Shown: positions 51,194 through 58,491 of the stretch, piece by piece
Layout: every line of letters begins with the position of its first letter
Position numbering within the stretch: position 1 is the first letter of the stretch
IMG/VR virus record: IMGVR_UViG_3300009177_000010
Span: 1 to 58,491 of that record
Source: a virus
DNA length: 58,491 nucleotides
Strand: one strand, 5' to 3'
Made by a program: the position numbers and the translations under genes
The notes under the pieces: model-generated
The model's input: the letters and a program-made list of their open reading frames with translations, nothing else
The model's database searches: none
Told to the model about the DNA's origin: nothing

Positions 51194-52259
51194 TCGCTCC
51201 CCCTTCAGAGGACATGGCAGCGTCGATTTCCATGGCCGCATCGATGGCTTCGCGCCTTGTGCGGAATGCTTCACCTTCCCCGGAAATCACATCAAACAGT
51301 CCGTCATCGCTCTCTTTCATGAGCTGATGCATGCCTTCGTCGAGCGTGCAAATGAACGCTCTGCAATCGAGCACATAATCAAGTCGCGTTGCGTCTTTAG
51401 TGTCCGCCTGTACGGCTGCTGTCTGTGCTGGTGCTTGGGCTGCGGCATAGAGGACGCGTACTCGGGAGCGATCCTCAAAAGTGTCGTAGACGAACCGGCT
51501 CACGTCGTTCCAAACCTGCCGGTCCCGCGATGCCACTTGATAAATCGGCTGCTGCGCAGTGGTAGGTGCTGGCTGTGCTGCGGCAGCGGAAGGAGATACC
51601 CAGCGGATGAAGTCCATGCGGTGCTGCCACAATTTCACTGTGCGCTCATCGGACGCTAGCATCAGGACTTTCTCAAAGGGATTAGACGAAGACCAAAACT
51701 CGCCCACGCGCCACGCCACTGCTTCCTCCACTGCTACAGGAGAGGCAGCAGCCAAGATGGCGGTTATTTCGGAGGCTGCCTGCGCAAGTTGATAGTCGAA
51801 CTCGGTAGGGTAGCCAAAATCATCGGGACCGTTCTGGACGATCCGCGCGCTGCTATTCATCCATCCAGCAATCTGCTCAAGGGTCTTGCGATGATCAGTT
51901 TGAAGCGCACCGACATCACGCAGCGCTTCATTGATCGCATCTTTTAGCTTCTTCTGAGCCCAATCTTCAGCGAAGTAAGAGCGCGCGATATCGTCTAGCT
52001 TCTGTTCGCTCATCACCACAGCAGAGCCTGCGGAAGAGGTGCGCTCGGCGATGGCGATCAGTTCAAGGATGGCGGCAGGGTTGGCGGCGGCGATGTAGTC
52101 CCGATTGGCGTGCTCAAGCTCATATTTGCCACGAGTGCAGGCGACATGTGCAATAGCGCTGCCATTTTCCGTTGATACCTGATGATGCTCAGATACCCAT
52201 TGTCCCGGCGTTGCCCTCTCTGCGAGTTTCTTCAGTTTCTGCAAGTCTTGAGTGTTCAT
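51186..52259 (-). CDS. Ead/Ea22-like protein
   Basis: 357 residues. The opening (LKKLAERATPGQWVSEHHQV) and ANRDYIAAANPAAILELIAI are the signature of Ead/Ea22-like accessory proteins of lambdoid phages. The middle and end are a patchwork of unrelated segments, as usual in this family. Ea22 influences the lytic/lysogenic choice in some phages; the role here is not known. Confidence 0.75.
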   Translation of the reverse strand: MNTQDLQKLKKLAERATPGQWVSEHHQVSTENGSAIAHVACTRGKYELEHANRDYIAAANPAAILELIAIAERTSSAGSAVVMSEQKLDDIARSYFAEDWAQKKLKDAINEALRDVGALQTDHRKTLEQIAGWMNSSARIVQNGPDDFGYPTEFDYQLAQAASEITAILAAASPVAVEEAVAWRVGEFWSSSNPFEKVLMLASDERTVKLWQHRMDFIRWVSPSAAAAQPAPTTAQQPIYQVASRDRQVWNDVSRFVYDTFEDRSRVRVLYAAAQAPAQTAAVQADTKDATRLDYVLDCRAFICTLDEGMHQLMKESDDGLFDVISGEGEAFRTRREAIDAAMEIDAAMSSEGGANG

Positions 52260-52283
52260 ATTATTCCTGGTGGGTGTGGGCGG

Positions 52284-52508
52284 TTAGGCCGGTTCGCCGT
52301 GCAAGCCGATGTCGATCTGGGCGATGTGCCCCTCCAACGGGCCCATGCCGACCAGCGTGGCGTAGAGGACTCCCTCATCGTCGGCTTGCAGCTTTGCAAT
52401 GGTGTAGCGACCGGATTCCATGAAGTCGTCTTTGTCGGCAAAGACGGCAATTTCATCGCCAGTGCTGATGTTGCCTTCCGAACGCTGCTTGAAAAAATCA
52501 AAGTGCAT
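52284..52508 (-). CDS. Small hypothetical protein
   Basis: 74 residues from an ATG at 52508 with AAGGGGAAAA upstream. Beta-rich with GDEIAVFADKDDFMESGRYT, which looks like a small barrel. Not recognised. Confidence 0.5.
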   Translation of the reverse strand: MHFDFFKQRSEGNISTGDEIAVFADKDDFMESGRYTIAKLQADDEGVLYATLVGMGPLEGHIAQIDIGLHGEPA

Positions 52509-52521
52509 GTTTTCCCCTTTG

Positions 52522-52728
52522 TTATACGGGCATCGTAGCGACGGCCGCTTGCCAGATTTCCCATGCGCATTGAGTATTCGCAAATGGGTATGCATTTTTA
52601 TTGCCCTTCATATCTATGCAGTAACCATGGCTTTTCGCCCATGCTTCAAATTTCTTGCGTTGCTCACTCAATTCGCTCTCCTTTATCCGCCTCTGTGTGG
52701 GAGGCGGGTGGTTAGATGCTGCTGTCAC
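52522..52728 (-). CDS. Stand-alone WAKSxGYC...WxxWQAA module
   Basis: 68 residues. The segment KKFEAWAKSHGYCIDMKGNK through WEIWQAA is the same module that ends the protein at 53502-54158. Here it stands alone behind a short N-terminus. Such modules recur in phage accessory proteins. Function unknown. Confidence 0.55.
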   Translation of the reverse strand: MTAASNHPPPTQRRIKESELSEQRKKFEAWAKSHGYCIDMKGNKNAYPFANTQCAWEIWQAAVATMPV

Positions 52729-52978
52729 TGAAGCCGCTCTTGTGTCCGCAGTCTCGGCAAATAGTGTCTACTTCGTAGTAGTAATACTCGCCATATTCAG
52801 AGTGATTGGCGCGGCCAGAATCGGTGCAGTAACCATCAACACGATCACCACCGCAGTTCTCGCAGTCGCCACCGGAGTAGTAGCTACGCTCCGGGATGGT
52901 TCCCTTCGCATGCAGGCGCTTGTGTCGGCCATCCGCTTTGCCGACATATCTGCCTTCGCGCTCGTTTCGGCTAATCAT
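52712..52978 (-). CDS. Zinc-ribbon accessory protein
   Basis: 88 residues with CENCGGD and CRDCGHKSG pairs plus CT, giving one four-Cys zinc ribbon; Tyr-rich loop. Overlaps the downstream gene by 17 bases. Not recognised. Confidence 0.5.
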   Translation of the reverse strand: MISRNEREGRYVGKADGRHKRLHAKGTIPERSYYSGGDCENCGGDRVDGYCTDSGRANHSEYGEYYYYEVDTICRDCGHKSGFSDSSI

Positions 52979-53181
52979 TTCGGCTCCTTCGCTTCACTCA
53001 TGGCGATAGCAGCGCGTTCCACCTCGACGGCCAGTTCAACGGCGCGCATGATCGTGCAGCGATAGCAGCCGCCGAAGTCGTCTGGTGCGAAACGAGCTTC
53101 GGAGCCCGGGTTTGTGTCATCGCAGCCGGTTCGGTCATGGTACGGGGCGACCTTATCGATAAATTCCAGAGCTTTATTCAT
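52975..53181 (-). CDS. Small hypothetical protein
   Basis: 68 residues, with CDDTNPGSEARFAPDDFGGC followed by YRC. The Cys/Asp spacing could bind metal. Not recognised. Confidence 0.45.
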   Translation of the reverse strand: MNKALEFIDKVAPYHDRTGCDDTNPGSEARFAPDDFGGCYRCTIMRAVELAVEVERAAIAMSEAKEPK

Positions 53182-53518
53182 GGTTGTTGCCTTCCATTTG
53201 CGGAATAATTGCTGCTATCAGTTCAGCGCCAACAGGCCTTCCATCGCAGAACATGCGACGGATAGAACTCGCGTGCTGGCTGACCAGTAATTTCAGCAGC
53301 TTGTCCTGCTCGCTCGGCTCTGCCGGTACTGCTTCTTGCTGGGGCTGGGATGGGGCAGCAGCTTCACGCTCAGAGATAAAATTGATGATCCCATATGCGA
53401 TTGACGCACAATGCGCACCTTTGATTCGCGGATAGCGAGCAGTGATAATTTTCGTGACCGCGCCATAGATTTCTTCGTGCAATTTCACGTTCAGTTTTGG
53501 ATCAAGCATCTTTGCCAC
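53174..53518 (-). CDS. Hypothetical accessory protein
   Basis: 114 residues: a helical part (VKLHEEIYGAVTKIITARYP) and a Pro/Gln linker before a second helical end. Overlaps both neighbours. Not recognised. Confidence 0.5.
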   Translation of the reverse strand: MAKMLDPKLNVKLHEEIYGAVTKIITARYPRIKGAHCASIAYGIINFISEREAAAPSQPQQEAVPAEPSEQDKLLKLLVSQHASSIRRMFCDGRPVGAELIAAIIPQMEGNNHE

Positions 53519-54158
53519 CTTCAGCGATGTTTTTCGAGATCCCTGGAACGCTGTATTGGGTGTCGATGGCGGCTTGCCAGACTTCCCAAGCGCTCTGGGT
53601 ATTTGCAGAAGGGTATGCTTTTTGATTTCCCTTCATGTCCACGCAATAGCCGTTGGATTTTGCCCACGTCTCGAATTGCTTGCGCTTGCCGTCCATGACT
53701 GGCACTGCTGCTCGCTGTCCGTATGCGCGGAGAGCGGCGCGAGCGTATTCGTGCATTTGGTCGGCTGTGAAGTGGTAGCGCGCTGCCGGATCTTTCGTGG
53801 TCATGTCAGTGATCCACGCTTCGGGCAGCGGCGGCAATTCAGATACGCCTGGCACGTTATCTTGCGGGGTGGCGCTATCTTGGGAGAGGGCGGCTTGAGC
53901 CACGCGCAGCTGCTCTTTCAAGCCGGCCTTTTGAGCCGCAGCAATCGAGCGCTCCGTGCGCTGCGTGGTGCGCACTAGTTGCCACGCGATGTCTTCCAGC
54001 GGCTGGCCATTGATCGCGGCGACAAACTTGTTCAGTTGCGCGCGCTCGGTGGCGATGGTGCAATTGACGCAATCGAGGAAGTCCGACAGGCTGCCGTTGT
54101 CGAGAACCTTGTGGCCCGTATCACGACATGCCTCACAGTTGTATTCGCGCTCAGGCAT
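53502..54158 (-). CDS. Mosaic accessory protein: zinc ribbon plus WxxWQAA module
   Basis: 218 residues from an ATG at 54158. CEACRDTGHKV and CVNC near the start form a zinc ribbon; coiled middle; from about 160 the segment KRKQFETWAKSNGYCVDMKG through WEVWQAA repeats the module coded alone at 52522. The pair is evidence for module shuffling inside this region. Confidence 0.55.
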   Translation of the reverse strand: MPEREYNCEACRDTGHKVLDNGSLSDFLDCVNCTIATERAQLNKFVAAINGQPLEDIAWQLVRTTQRTERSIAAAQKAGLKEQLRVAQAALSQDSATPQDNVPGVSELPPLPEAWITDMTTKDPAARYHFTADQMHEYARAALRAYGQRAAVPVMDGKRKQFETWAKSNGYCVDMKGNQKAYPSANTQSAWEVWQAAIDTQYSVPGISKNIAEGGKDA

Positions 54159-54327
54159 TTTGCTGCTCCTTCTGGGCGTCACGCCAAGCTTTGTACCAAG
54201 CGCTCTTATAGGCGGAGTTCTCTTTCACGTCGAACTTCTTGCATGCTTCCTGCACTGACAGCGGCCAAGTCTTTCGCGTCACTGCTTTCTGGACCTGCGC
54301 CATGCTGCCGCTTTGTGGTCTTGCCAT
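54151..54327 (-). CDS. Small HTH-like protein
   Basis: 58 residues from an ATG at 54327 with GGAGGAAATC before it. KTWPLSVQEACKKFDVKENS looks like a helix-turn-helix for DNA contact. First gene after the terminator at 54407. Confidence 0.5.
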   Translation of the reverse strand: MARPQSGSMAQVQKAVTRKTWPLSVQEACKKFDVKENSAYKSAWYKAWRDAQKEQQNA

Positions 54328-54406
54328 GATTTCCTCCGGTTGGTTAGTCACTGGAATAATTATGCATTCTTCACTGGATTAATGCAATGAGTTTTTAATG
54401 ATAAAA

Positions 54407-54422
54407 GCCACCCGTAGGTGGC
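54407..54422. terminator. Intrinsic terminator after the 54433 gene
   Basis: GCCACC (54407-54412), CGTA, GGTGGC (54417-54422), with TTTTAT on one side and TCTCTTTT on the other, so it can act in both directions. Confidence 0.75.
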
Positions 54423-54432
54423 TCTCTTTTCT

Positions 54433-55407
54433 TCAGTAACCGCGCCGCTTTCGTCGTTCTTCGGCGCGGTCAATTTCAGCTTGCTTTGGCTTGTCGCCTT
54501 CGTGCACTTCATCACGATAGCCGTATTCCGGCACGCGCAGATTGCCGCAGTAAGCATTGGTGCCATCCCAATAGGTGCGCCAGAATGGGCCGGCCGGCTC
54601 CTTGTTACGATAGCGGTTGATTTCCAGGTCGTAGACTTCGGCCTTCAACATACCCCACTCGGCGCGGTATGCTTCAAGGCGGTAGCCATAGCTCTTCTCG
54701 ACGCCGGCAATGCGCACATGCGGCAGATAGGTCGCCACAATCGCTAGGAATACGTCGTGCCGAAGGTACATGGAGCCGCCGATAAAGCGGCGATACCATG
54801 GCTTATGCTCCTTCTTTCGCTCCCACTCATACCGTTGCGATGAATCGCAGCAGGTGACCTCGACGTAGCCTGGCGGCGCTCCAACATGCCATGGACCGCG
54901 CAGCACCAATTGCGTGCCGTCATCCATATCCAGCCAGATGTTTGCCCCACCGTAGCCGTCCTGCTTGGTCGTGGCCAACACTTCGACTTCGACCCATTCC
55001 CCCGGCTCAAAGGAAGATTCATAATCTTCAGTAGAAGTAAAGACGTTCGAAATGCCAGGCTTCTGCGGCACATAGTCATGCAGCTTACCGTCAGTGGTGC
55101 GGAAACGGCGCATTGCGGTCATGCTGACCGCGCCACTGTGATGATGTTGCTGCAAGCGGCCATCTGGATGCCGCGCCATATACATGCCACCCTTTTCGCG
55201 CATCCATACCTTTCCATCCCAGTCGTTCACCTTACCGCGCACGTTCAGTTTGATGGTGGGTGCATTGGCAACGCCATCGTGCCAATCGACGTGTGCACCA
55301 CGCACCCAGTCAGGAAGCTGCTGTCTGCCGGTCGGCAACGGTATGTCCACCCATGCGCCATTGCGGGAACCGGAGATGACGTTCATTTGTTCATCGCTCA
55401 GCATCAT
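54433..55407 (-). CDS. Hypothetical protein of the recombination operon
   Basis: 324 residues, rich in Trp, Tyr, Arg and His, mixed alpha/beta. Its start overlaps the ATPase stop by four bases, so it is made with it. No nuclease or helicase motif is visible to me. It might be the partner of the SbcC-like ATPase in the place of a nuclease, but I see no catalytic pattern. Confidence 0.5.
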   Translation of the reverse strand: MMLSDEQMNVISGSRNGAWVDIPLPTGRQQLPDWVRGAHVDWHDGVANAPTIKLNVRGKVNDWDGKVWMREKGGMYMARHPDGRLQQHHHSGAVSMTAMRRFRTTDGKLHDYVPQKPGISNVFTSTEDYESSFEPGEWVEVEVLATTKQDGYGGANIWLDMDDGTQLVLRGPWHVGAPPGYVEVTCCDSSQRYEWERKKEHKPWYRRFIGGSMYLRHDVFLAIVATYLPHVRIAGVEKSYGYRLEAYRAEWGMLKAEVYDLEINRYRNKEPAGPFWRTYWDGTNAYCGNLRVPEYGYRDEVHEGDKPKQAEIDRAEERRKRRGY

Positions 55408-57179
55408 GCCGCCTCCTGCTGTTCTTGGCGAACGATGCTGCCATTCTCGATCCAGTGTGATTCCACCGAATCTGGCAGCGAAGTTGGCTGCTGCTTCAAC
55501 GTGGCAAAGAGGAGAGCTGTACTCAGCTCGCCGTTCTCGACCAGCATGTCAAGCCAGCCGAGAAGTTCAGCGCGTGCTGGCACATCAAGCACGTCCACGC
55601 GATCCAGCACCAGGCACTTGATGCCGGACACATCGGCCACGGCCTGCGCCACCATAGCATCGGCGCGCCACTTGAACGACTCGGATTCCATCAGGTAGGA
55701 GCGCTTGCCGACGCGGATAGCCATGTCGGACTCGATGGTGACGCGCGGCCAGCCGGTATCCAGCGCAGCCTGTTCCAGATTGGCATTGATCGGCACCAGC
55801 GCCTCTGCCAGCAGTTGTGCCGGGATGCCATCGGGCGACAGCAGATCGGCAATCTTCGTCCACGCCAGCACATCCTGGTGATGCTTAGCGGCTTGCTCCG
55901 TCTTCTGTTTCGCTGCTGCGATGCCGCGCTCGGCTGCTTCGAAGTCCAGTACCTTGTTGGCCAGAAGCACACGCTTTGCTCGCGCGGCTTCGATCAGGGC
56001 CGACACTTCACTGATTTCCTGGCTGGCATCAACGGCATCTTCTGCAGGCTCCAGCGCATCATACTGGCCCTTAGCCATCTTGGCGGCGTCAAGGTCGCGT
56101 TGCAGATTAGCGGCCTTGTTCACCAGCACCTGCAGGCCGCGCTCATGGTCCGGCAGGCTCGCGACGGCCGCAGCATCCGGTGCGCCCGCTTCGGTGATCT
56201 CGCCATGCTCCTTGGCATAGGCCGCCAGTAGATTGGCGTGGCGGATCGCCGTCTCTTTCCCGGTTGGCACGAATTCCTTGATGAAGCGTGCCATGTCATG
56301 CACCAGACCCTGCTTGCCGCCGCGCGCACGCTCGCGCATGGCTTCCACCTTCTGCTGGAATTCGTCGTGCTCCTTGATGCCAGCCTCCAGCAAAAGTGCC
56401 AGCTCTGGCACTTTCTTGGCCGACGCTTCCAGTTGTGCGCGACGCTCGGTATTGCGTGCTGCGGTGTCTTGCTGCGCTTTGATCGCGCCCAACGACTCGT
56501 TCAGCGTGGCGGTCGCTGCATCATGATCGGCCAGTTCCTGCTTGAGCACGGTCAGGTCGCCCGATGGCATCTGCGGCACTTCCGCCGCCCAGCATTCCGC
56601 CTGCTTCGGTCCCCAGGTCAGATTAGCGTTCTGGCGCCAGGCACCCTTCGCTTTGGTCGCCTCTTCCTTGGCATAATCGACGCCGCCCTGCAGGCCGGTC
56701 AACAGCATGTGCAGTACGGCCTCGGACTTGGCCTTGTCGGCCCCGCGCTCGATCAGCAGCGGCAGGATCGTATTGGGCGTCAGCTTCTTGTCCGACAGGC
56801 TCAGGATGAATTTGCGGCGCTCCTTCTCGTCCATCTGGGCGAAGCGCTGGCCGTCAAGCGAGACGCGCATGGCTTCGCTGATCTCAGGGCCGGTGAAATC
56901 GCCTTTAGGAACGTTGAAGCCGAATGCCTGATCAACATTGTTGTCACACACTACCAGTACGCCGCCAGCCTTCTGGCCTTCCTTCACCAGCGCGCTGTAA
57001 TCCTTTTTCTTGGTGATGCCACGCATATCCTGCTGGGCGATCGCCATGAGCACGCAATCCCTAATGGAGCTTTTCCCCGAACCATTGGAACCTGCAAAAA
57101 GCGTGATCGGCTTCTGCGGCTGGATGCGGACCTCGCCGATGGTCAGCACGTTCTGGATCTGAATATCTGTTACCTTCAT
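55404..57179 (-). CDS. SbcC/Rad50/RecF-like coiled-coil ATPase
   Basis: 591 residues. Walker A is GSNGSGKSS (30-38), Walker B is CLVLDRVDVLD near the C-terminus, and the middle is a long coiled coil (about 200-450), as in a short SMC/SbcC-like protein. The ATG at 57179 (GAGGTC upstream) begins the family's usual first strand (MKVTDIQIQNVLTIGEVRI). It lies in one operon with the exonuclease and RecT-like genes, so a role in end processing or repair is likely. A structured RNA lies just before the start. Confidence 0.8.
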   Translation of the reverse strand: MKVTDIQIQNVLTIGEVRIQPQKPITLFAGSNGSGKSSIRDCVLMAIAQQDMRGITKKKDYSALVKEGQKAGGVLVVCDNNVDQAFGFNVPKGDFTGPEISEAMRVSLDGQRFAQMDEKERRKFILSLSDKKLTPNTILPLLIERGADKAKSEAVLHMLLTGLQGGVDYAKEEATKAKGAWRQNANLTWGPKQAECWAAEVPQMPSGDLTVLKQELADHDAATATLNESLGAIKAQQDTAARNTERRAQLEASAKKVPELALLLEAGIKEHDEFQQKVEAMRERARGGKQGLVHDMARFIKEFVPTGKETAIRHANLLAAYAKEHGEITEAGAPDAAAVASLPDHERGLQVLVNKAANLQRDLDAAKMAKGQYDALEPAEDAVDASQEISEVSALIEAARAKRVLLANKVLDFEAAERGIAAAKQKTEQAAKHHQDVLAWTKIADLLSPDGIPAQLLAEALVPINANLEQAALDTGWPRVTIESDMAIRVGKRSYLMESESFKWRADAMVAQAVADVSGIKCLVLDRVDVLDVPARAELLGWLDMLVENGELSTALLFATLKQQPTSLPDSVESHWIENGSIVRQEQQEAA

Positions 57180-57201
57180 GTTGTAGACCTCAAAAGAAAA
57201 A

Positions 57202-57278
57202 GCCATCACCTGCCCTCTCACCTGTTGCCAGGTGGTGGAATACGGAGTTCAGTTCTCCGCAAGAGGGCATGTGATGGC
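57202..57278 (-). ncRNA. Branched structured RNA element 3, 77 nt, upstream of the ATPase gene
   Basis: Outer stem of 17 positions with one mismatch: GCCATCACCTGCCCTCT (57202-57218) with AGAGGGCATGTGATGGC (57262-57278). Inside are two perfect hairpins, CACCTG-TTGC-CAGGTG (57219-57234) and CGGAG/CTCCG (57243-57259): a three-way junction. On the - strand TTTTTCTTTT follows, then the ATPase ribosome site. It may be a terminating small RNA, or a leader that decides read-through into the ATPase gene. Same length and plan as element 1 at 2701. The phage C4 antisense RNA family is a candidate that a covariance search can test. Confidence 0.65.
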
Positions 57279-57325
57279 TCACTGATTTATGTTTGGTTGC
57301 CGGATTCCACTCCGTCAACACCTGC

Positions 57326-57354
57326 ATTCTTGCAATACTGCTGAGGAAAGTCAA
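57326..57354 (-). promoter_or_regulatory. Putative promoter for the structured RNA/ATPase unit
   Basis: On the - strand TTGACT (57354-57349), 17 bases, AAGAAT (57331-57326). Transcription would begin about 40 bases before structured element 3. This supports an independent unit inside the leftward operon. Confidence 0.45.
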
Positions 57355-57378
57355 CAAGCCGGTGTCCCGGCCTGACGC

Positions 57379-58125
57379 TTATTCGATATCGCTATTCGCG
57401 ACCGCCTTGGTACGCTTGCGGCCACCAGTGATCGGCGCCACGTTGTCGGCCACTTCCGGCGCAGCTTCAATGGCCAGCACTTCGGCAGGCACTTCGCTGC
57501 CAGCACCGAACATCTTCTCGGCTTCCTTGCGCGCATCGCTCATGCGGTCGGGTTGCTTGTCCAAGTCCATCACTTGCTGGAAGTTATCGCCCGCGACTTC
57601 TTCTTCGGCCGACGACAGGCTGATGTGCACGTTCTGCTTGTTGCAGCGGATCAGGCTCGGCGCCACTTCTTCGTCGTAGTCGCTGAACTGGCAGCGGAAC
57701 TGAATCTTGACGGTGCCGCCGTCGAGCATGGTCAGCTTGAACTTGTTGGCGCGGCCGCCGGCCATGATGACCGTGCTGTGATCGTCGTCTGGGTCGTGGA
57801 TGGTCAGCTTCACGCGCGGGATTTCCCAGTCGTAGGCCAGCGGGCCGATCTGCGGGTGCTTCAGCTTGCGCATGAAGTCTTCTTCCACGTCGCGCTGGCG
57901 GTCTTGCTCGTAGAACGATTCGATCAAGCCGGGGCGAATCTTCTTCAGGATGGAGTTTGGTGCGCTCAGTTCGAACTTCAGGTCGCAGGCTGGCACTGGA
58001 TCATCGCCATGCATCTCGGTGCGCGGATTCCAGTGCACGAACAGCGCACGCTCTTTGATGAGTTCGAATGCCAAGTAGGCGGCAACCGGGGCTTGTTCTG
58101 CTGCTTCGATGACTTCTTCGGACAT
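57379..58125 (-). CDS. Unknown protein of the recombination operon (possible ssDNA-binding partner)
   Basis: 248 residues. Beta-rich core at about 20-170 (AYLAFELIKERALFVHWNPR, then KLTIHDPDDDHSTVIMAGGR), followed by a helical part and a basic tail ending RKRTKAVANSDIE. The tail is like that of the RecT-like protein coded immediately upstream. Place between annealing protein and ATPase suggests a helper in recombination such as an SSB-like protein. No OB-fold motif can be proven by eye. Confidence 0.55.
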   Translation of the reverse strand: MSEEVIEAAEQAPVAAYLAFELIKERALFVHWNPRTEMHGDDPVPACDLKFELSAPNSILKKIRPGLIESFYEQDRQRDVEEDFMRKLKHPQIGPLAYDWEIPRVKLTIHDPDDDHSTVIMAGGRANKFKLTMLDGGTVKIQFRCQFSDYDEEVAPSLIRCNKQNVHISLSSAEEEVAGDNFQQVMDLDKQPDRMSDARKEAEKMFGAGSEVPAEVLAIEAAPEVADNVAPITGGRKRTKAVANSDIE

Positions 58126-58163
58126 GCTGATTCCCTTTCTTGTGGTTGGTAGAGGTACTGCAA

Positions 58164-58491
58164 TTATTCGATGTCGCCTGCGGCACGTGCGCGCGTACGG
58201 CGCGAGGGTTGCTGTTGAGTCTGCTCGGCTTGCATGCTGCGTTCGTAATCCAGTTCTTCGGGCGTTTTCTCGCGTTCTGATTCTGGCTTTTGCTCTGCCT
58301 GTGGCTGCTCGGCAACCTCGGCCTGAGGCTGCGGCTCTTGTACTGTCTGCTCTGGCGCAGCTGGGCGGAGTTCATCCAACGTCACCGGGCTCTGCTTTGC
58401 ATCGGCTGCATAGGTCGGCGGCTGGTTGATGTCGATGATGTCGCGCGCCTCATCAGCAGTCTGCCCCATGCCCATCACGATATCTGGCGCA
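58164..58491 (-). CDS. RecT-like annealing protein, C-terminal part (wraps the ends)
   Basis: This is the continuation of the gene that starts at 839; bases 58369-58491 duplicate 1-123. It encodes a Gln/Glu/Pro-rich linker followed by a short basic patch and the C-terminus ending RTRARAAGDIE. The next gene downstream ends in a very similar basic patch plus DIE, which hints at a common binding partner for the two proteins. There is no fold to recognise in this tail. Confidence 0.7.
   Translation of the reverse strand, partial: APDIVMGMGQTADEARDIIDINQPPTYAADAKQSPVTLDELRPAAPEQTVQEPQPQAEVAEQPQAEQKPESEREKTPEELDYERSMQAEQTQQQPSRRTRARAAGDIE
58369..58491. repeat. Terminal direct repeat, right copy
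   Basis: Exact second copy of bases 1-123. Removing it gives a 58,368-bp circle in which the recombinase-like gene is uninterrupted. Confidence 0.95.

Overview
The window is a nearly complete, probably circular phage genome. Bases 1-123 are repeated exactly at 58369-58491, so one copy is overlap and the unique length is 58,368 bp. The recombinase-like gene at the left edge continues in frame across this join. The gene set suggests a tailed phage of podovirus type. It has an N4-gp56-like major capsid protein, a portal of about 825 residues, large internal (ejection) proteins, no tape measure, no tail tube or sheath and no tail-assembly chaperone. The moderately high GC, the strong Shine-Dalgarno sites, the embedded Rz/Rz1 pair and the Cro/CI-like small regulator fit a proteobacterial host, perhaps of the Burkholderiales. 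The host is an inference. I see no integrase, so a lytic or defective-temperate lifestyle stays open.

Layout: a divergent control region at about 3.70-3.88 kb splits the genome. Rightward (3.9-12.8 kb, + strand) runs an early operon with a regulator, DUF1367, an HTH protein, an adenine methyltransferase invaded by an HNH endonuclease gene, a YbcO-like nuclease, a J-domain-like protein, a RuvC-like resolvase, replication-initiation-like proteins and, last, a secreted protein. It ends at a strong terminator (12.79 kb). Leftward from 3.7 kb, and around the circle to about 49.3 kb (- strand), runs a second early/accessory set: a DUF6948-like protein, a Gly-Ser/Asp hexanucleotide-repeat protein, an Fe-S PD-(D/E)XK exonuclease, a RecT-like annealing protein, an unknown partner, an SbcC/RecF-like ATPase and many small accessory genes.

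The late genes are all on the - strand from 49.2 down to 12.8 kb: decoration/fibre proteins, small genes, terminase, GIY-YIG endonuclease, portal, scaffold, capsid, adaptor and tail proteins, ejection proteins, large polyvalent protein, then the lysis cassette (two or three holin-like membrane proteins, GH19 endolysin, Rz/Rz1).

The most unusual signals are: (1) three branched, strongly paired RNA elements in gaps of the leftward early region (2.70, 3.06 and 57.20 kb), two of which are 77 nt long and end in a U-run; (2) six genes, including the large terminase, each broken by a single in-frame stop (five TAG, one TAA), plus at least one frameshift; (3) an HNH gene inside the methyltransferase gene in another frame, with the host frame left open; (4) a hexanucleotide-repeat gene that should vary in length without losing frame; (5) a CCAC-N-GGAGAA translation leader shared by many early genes.
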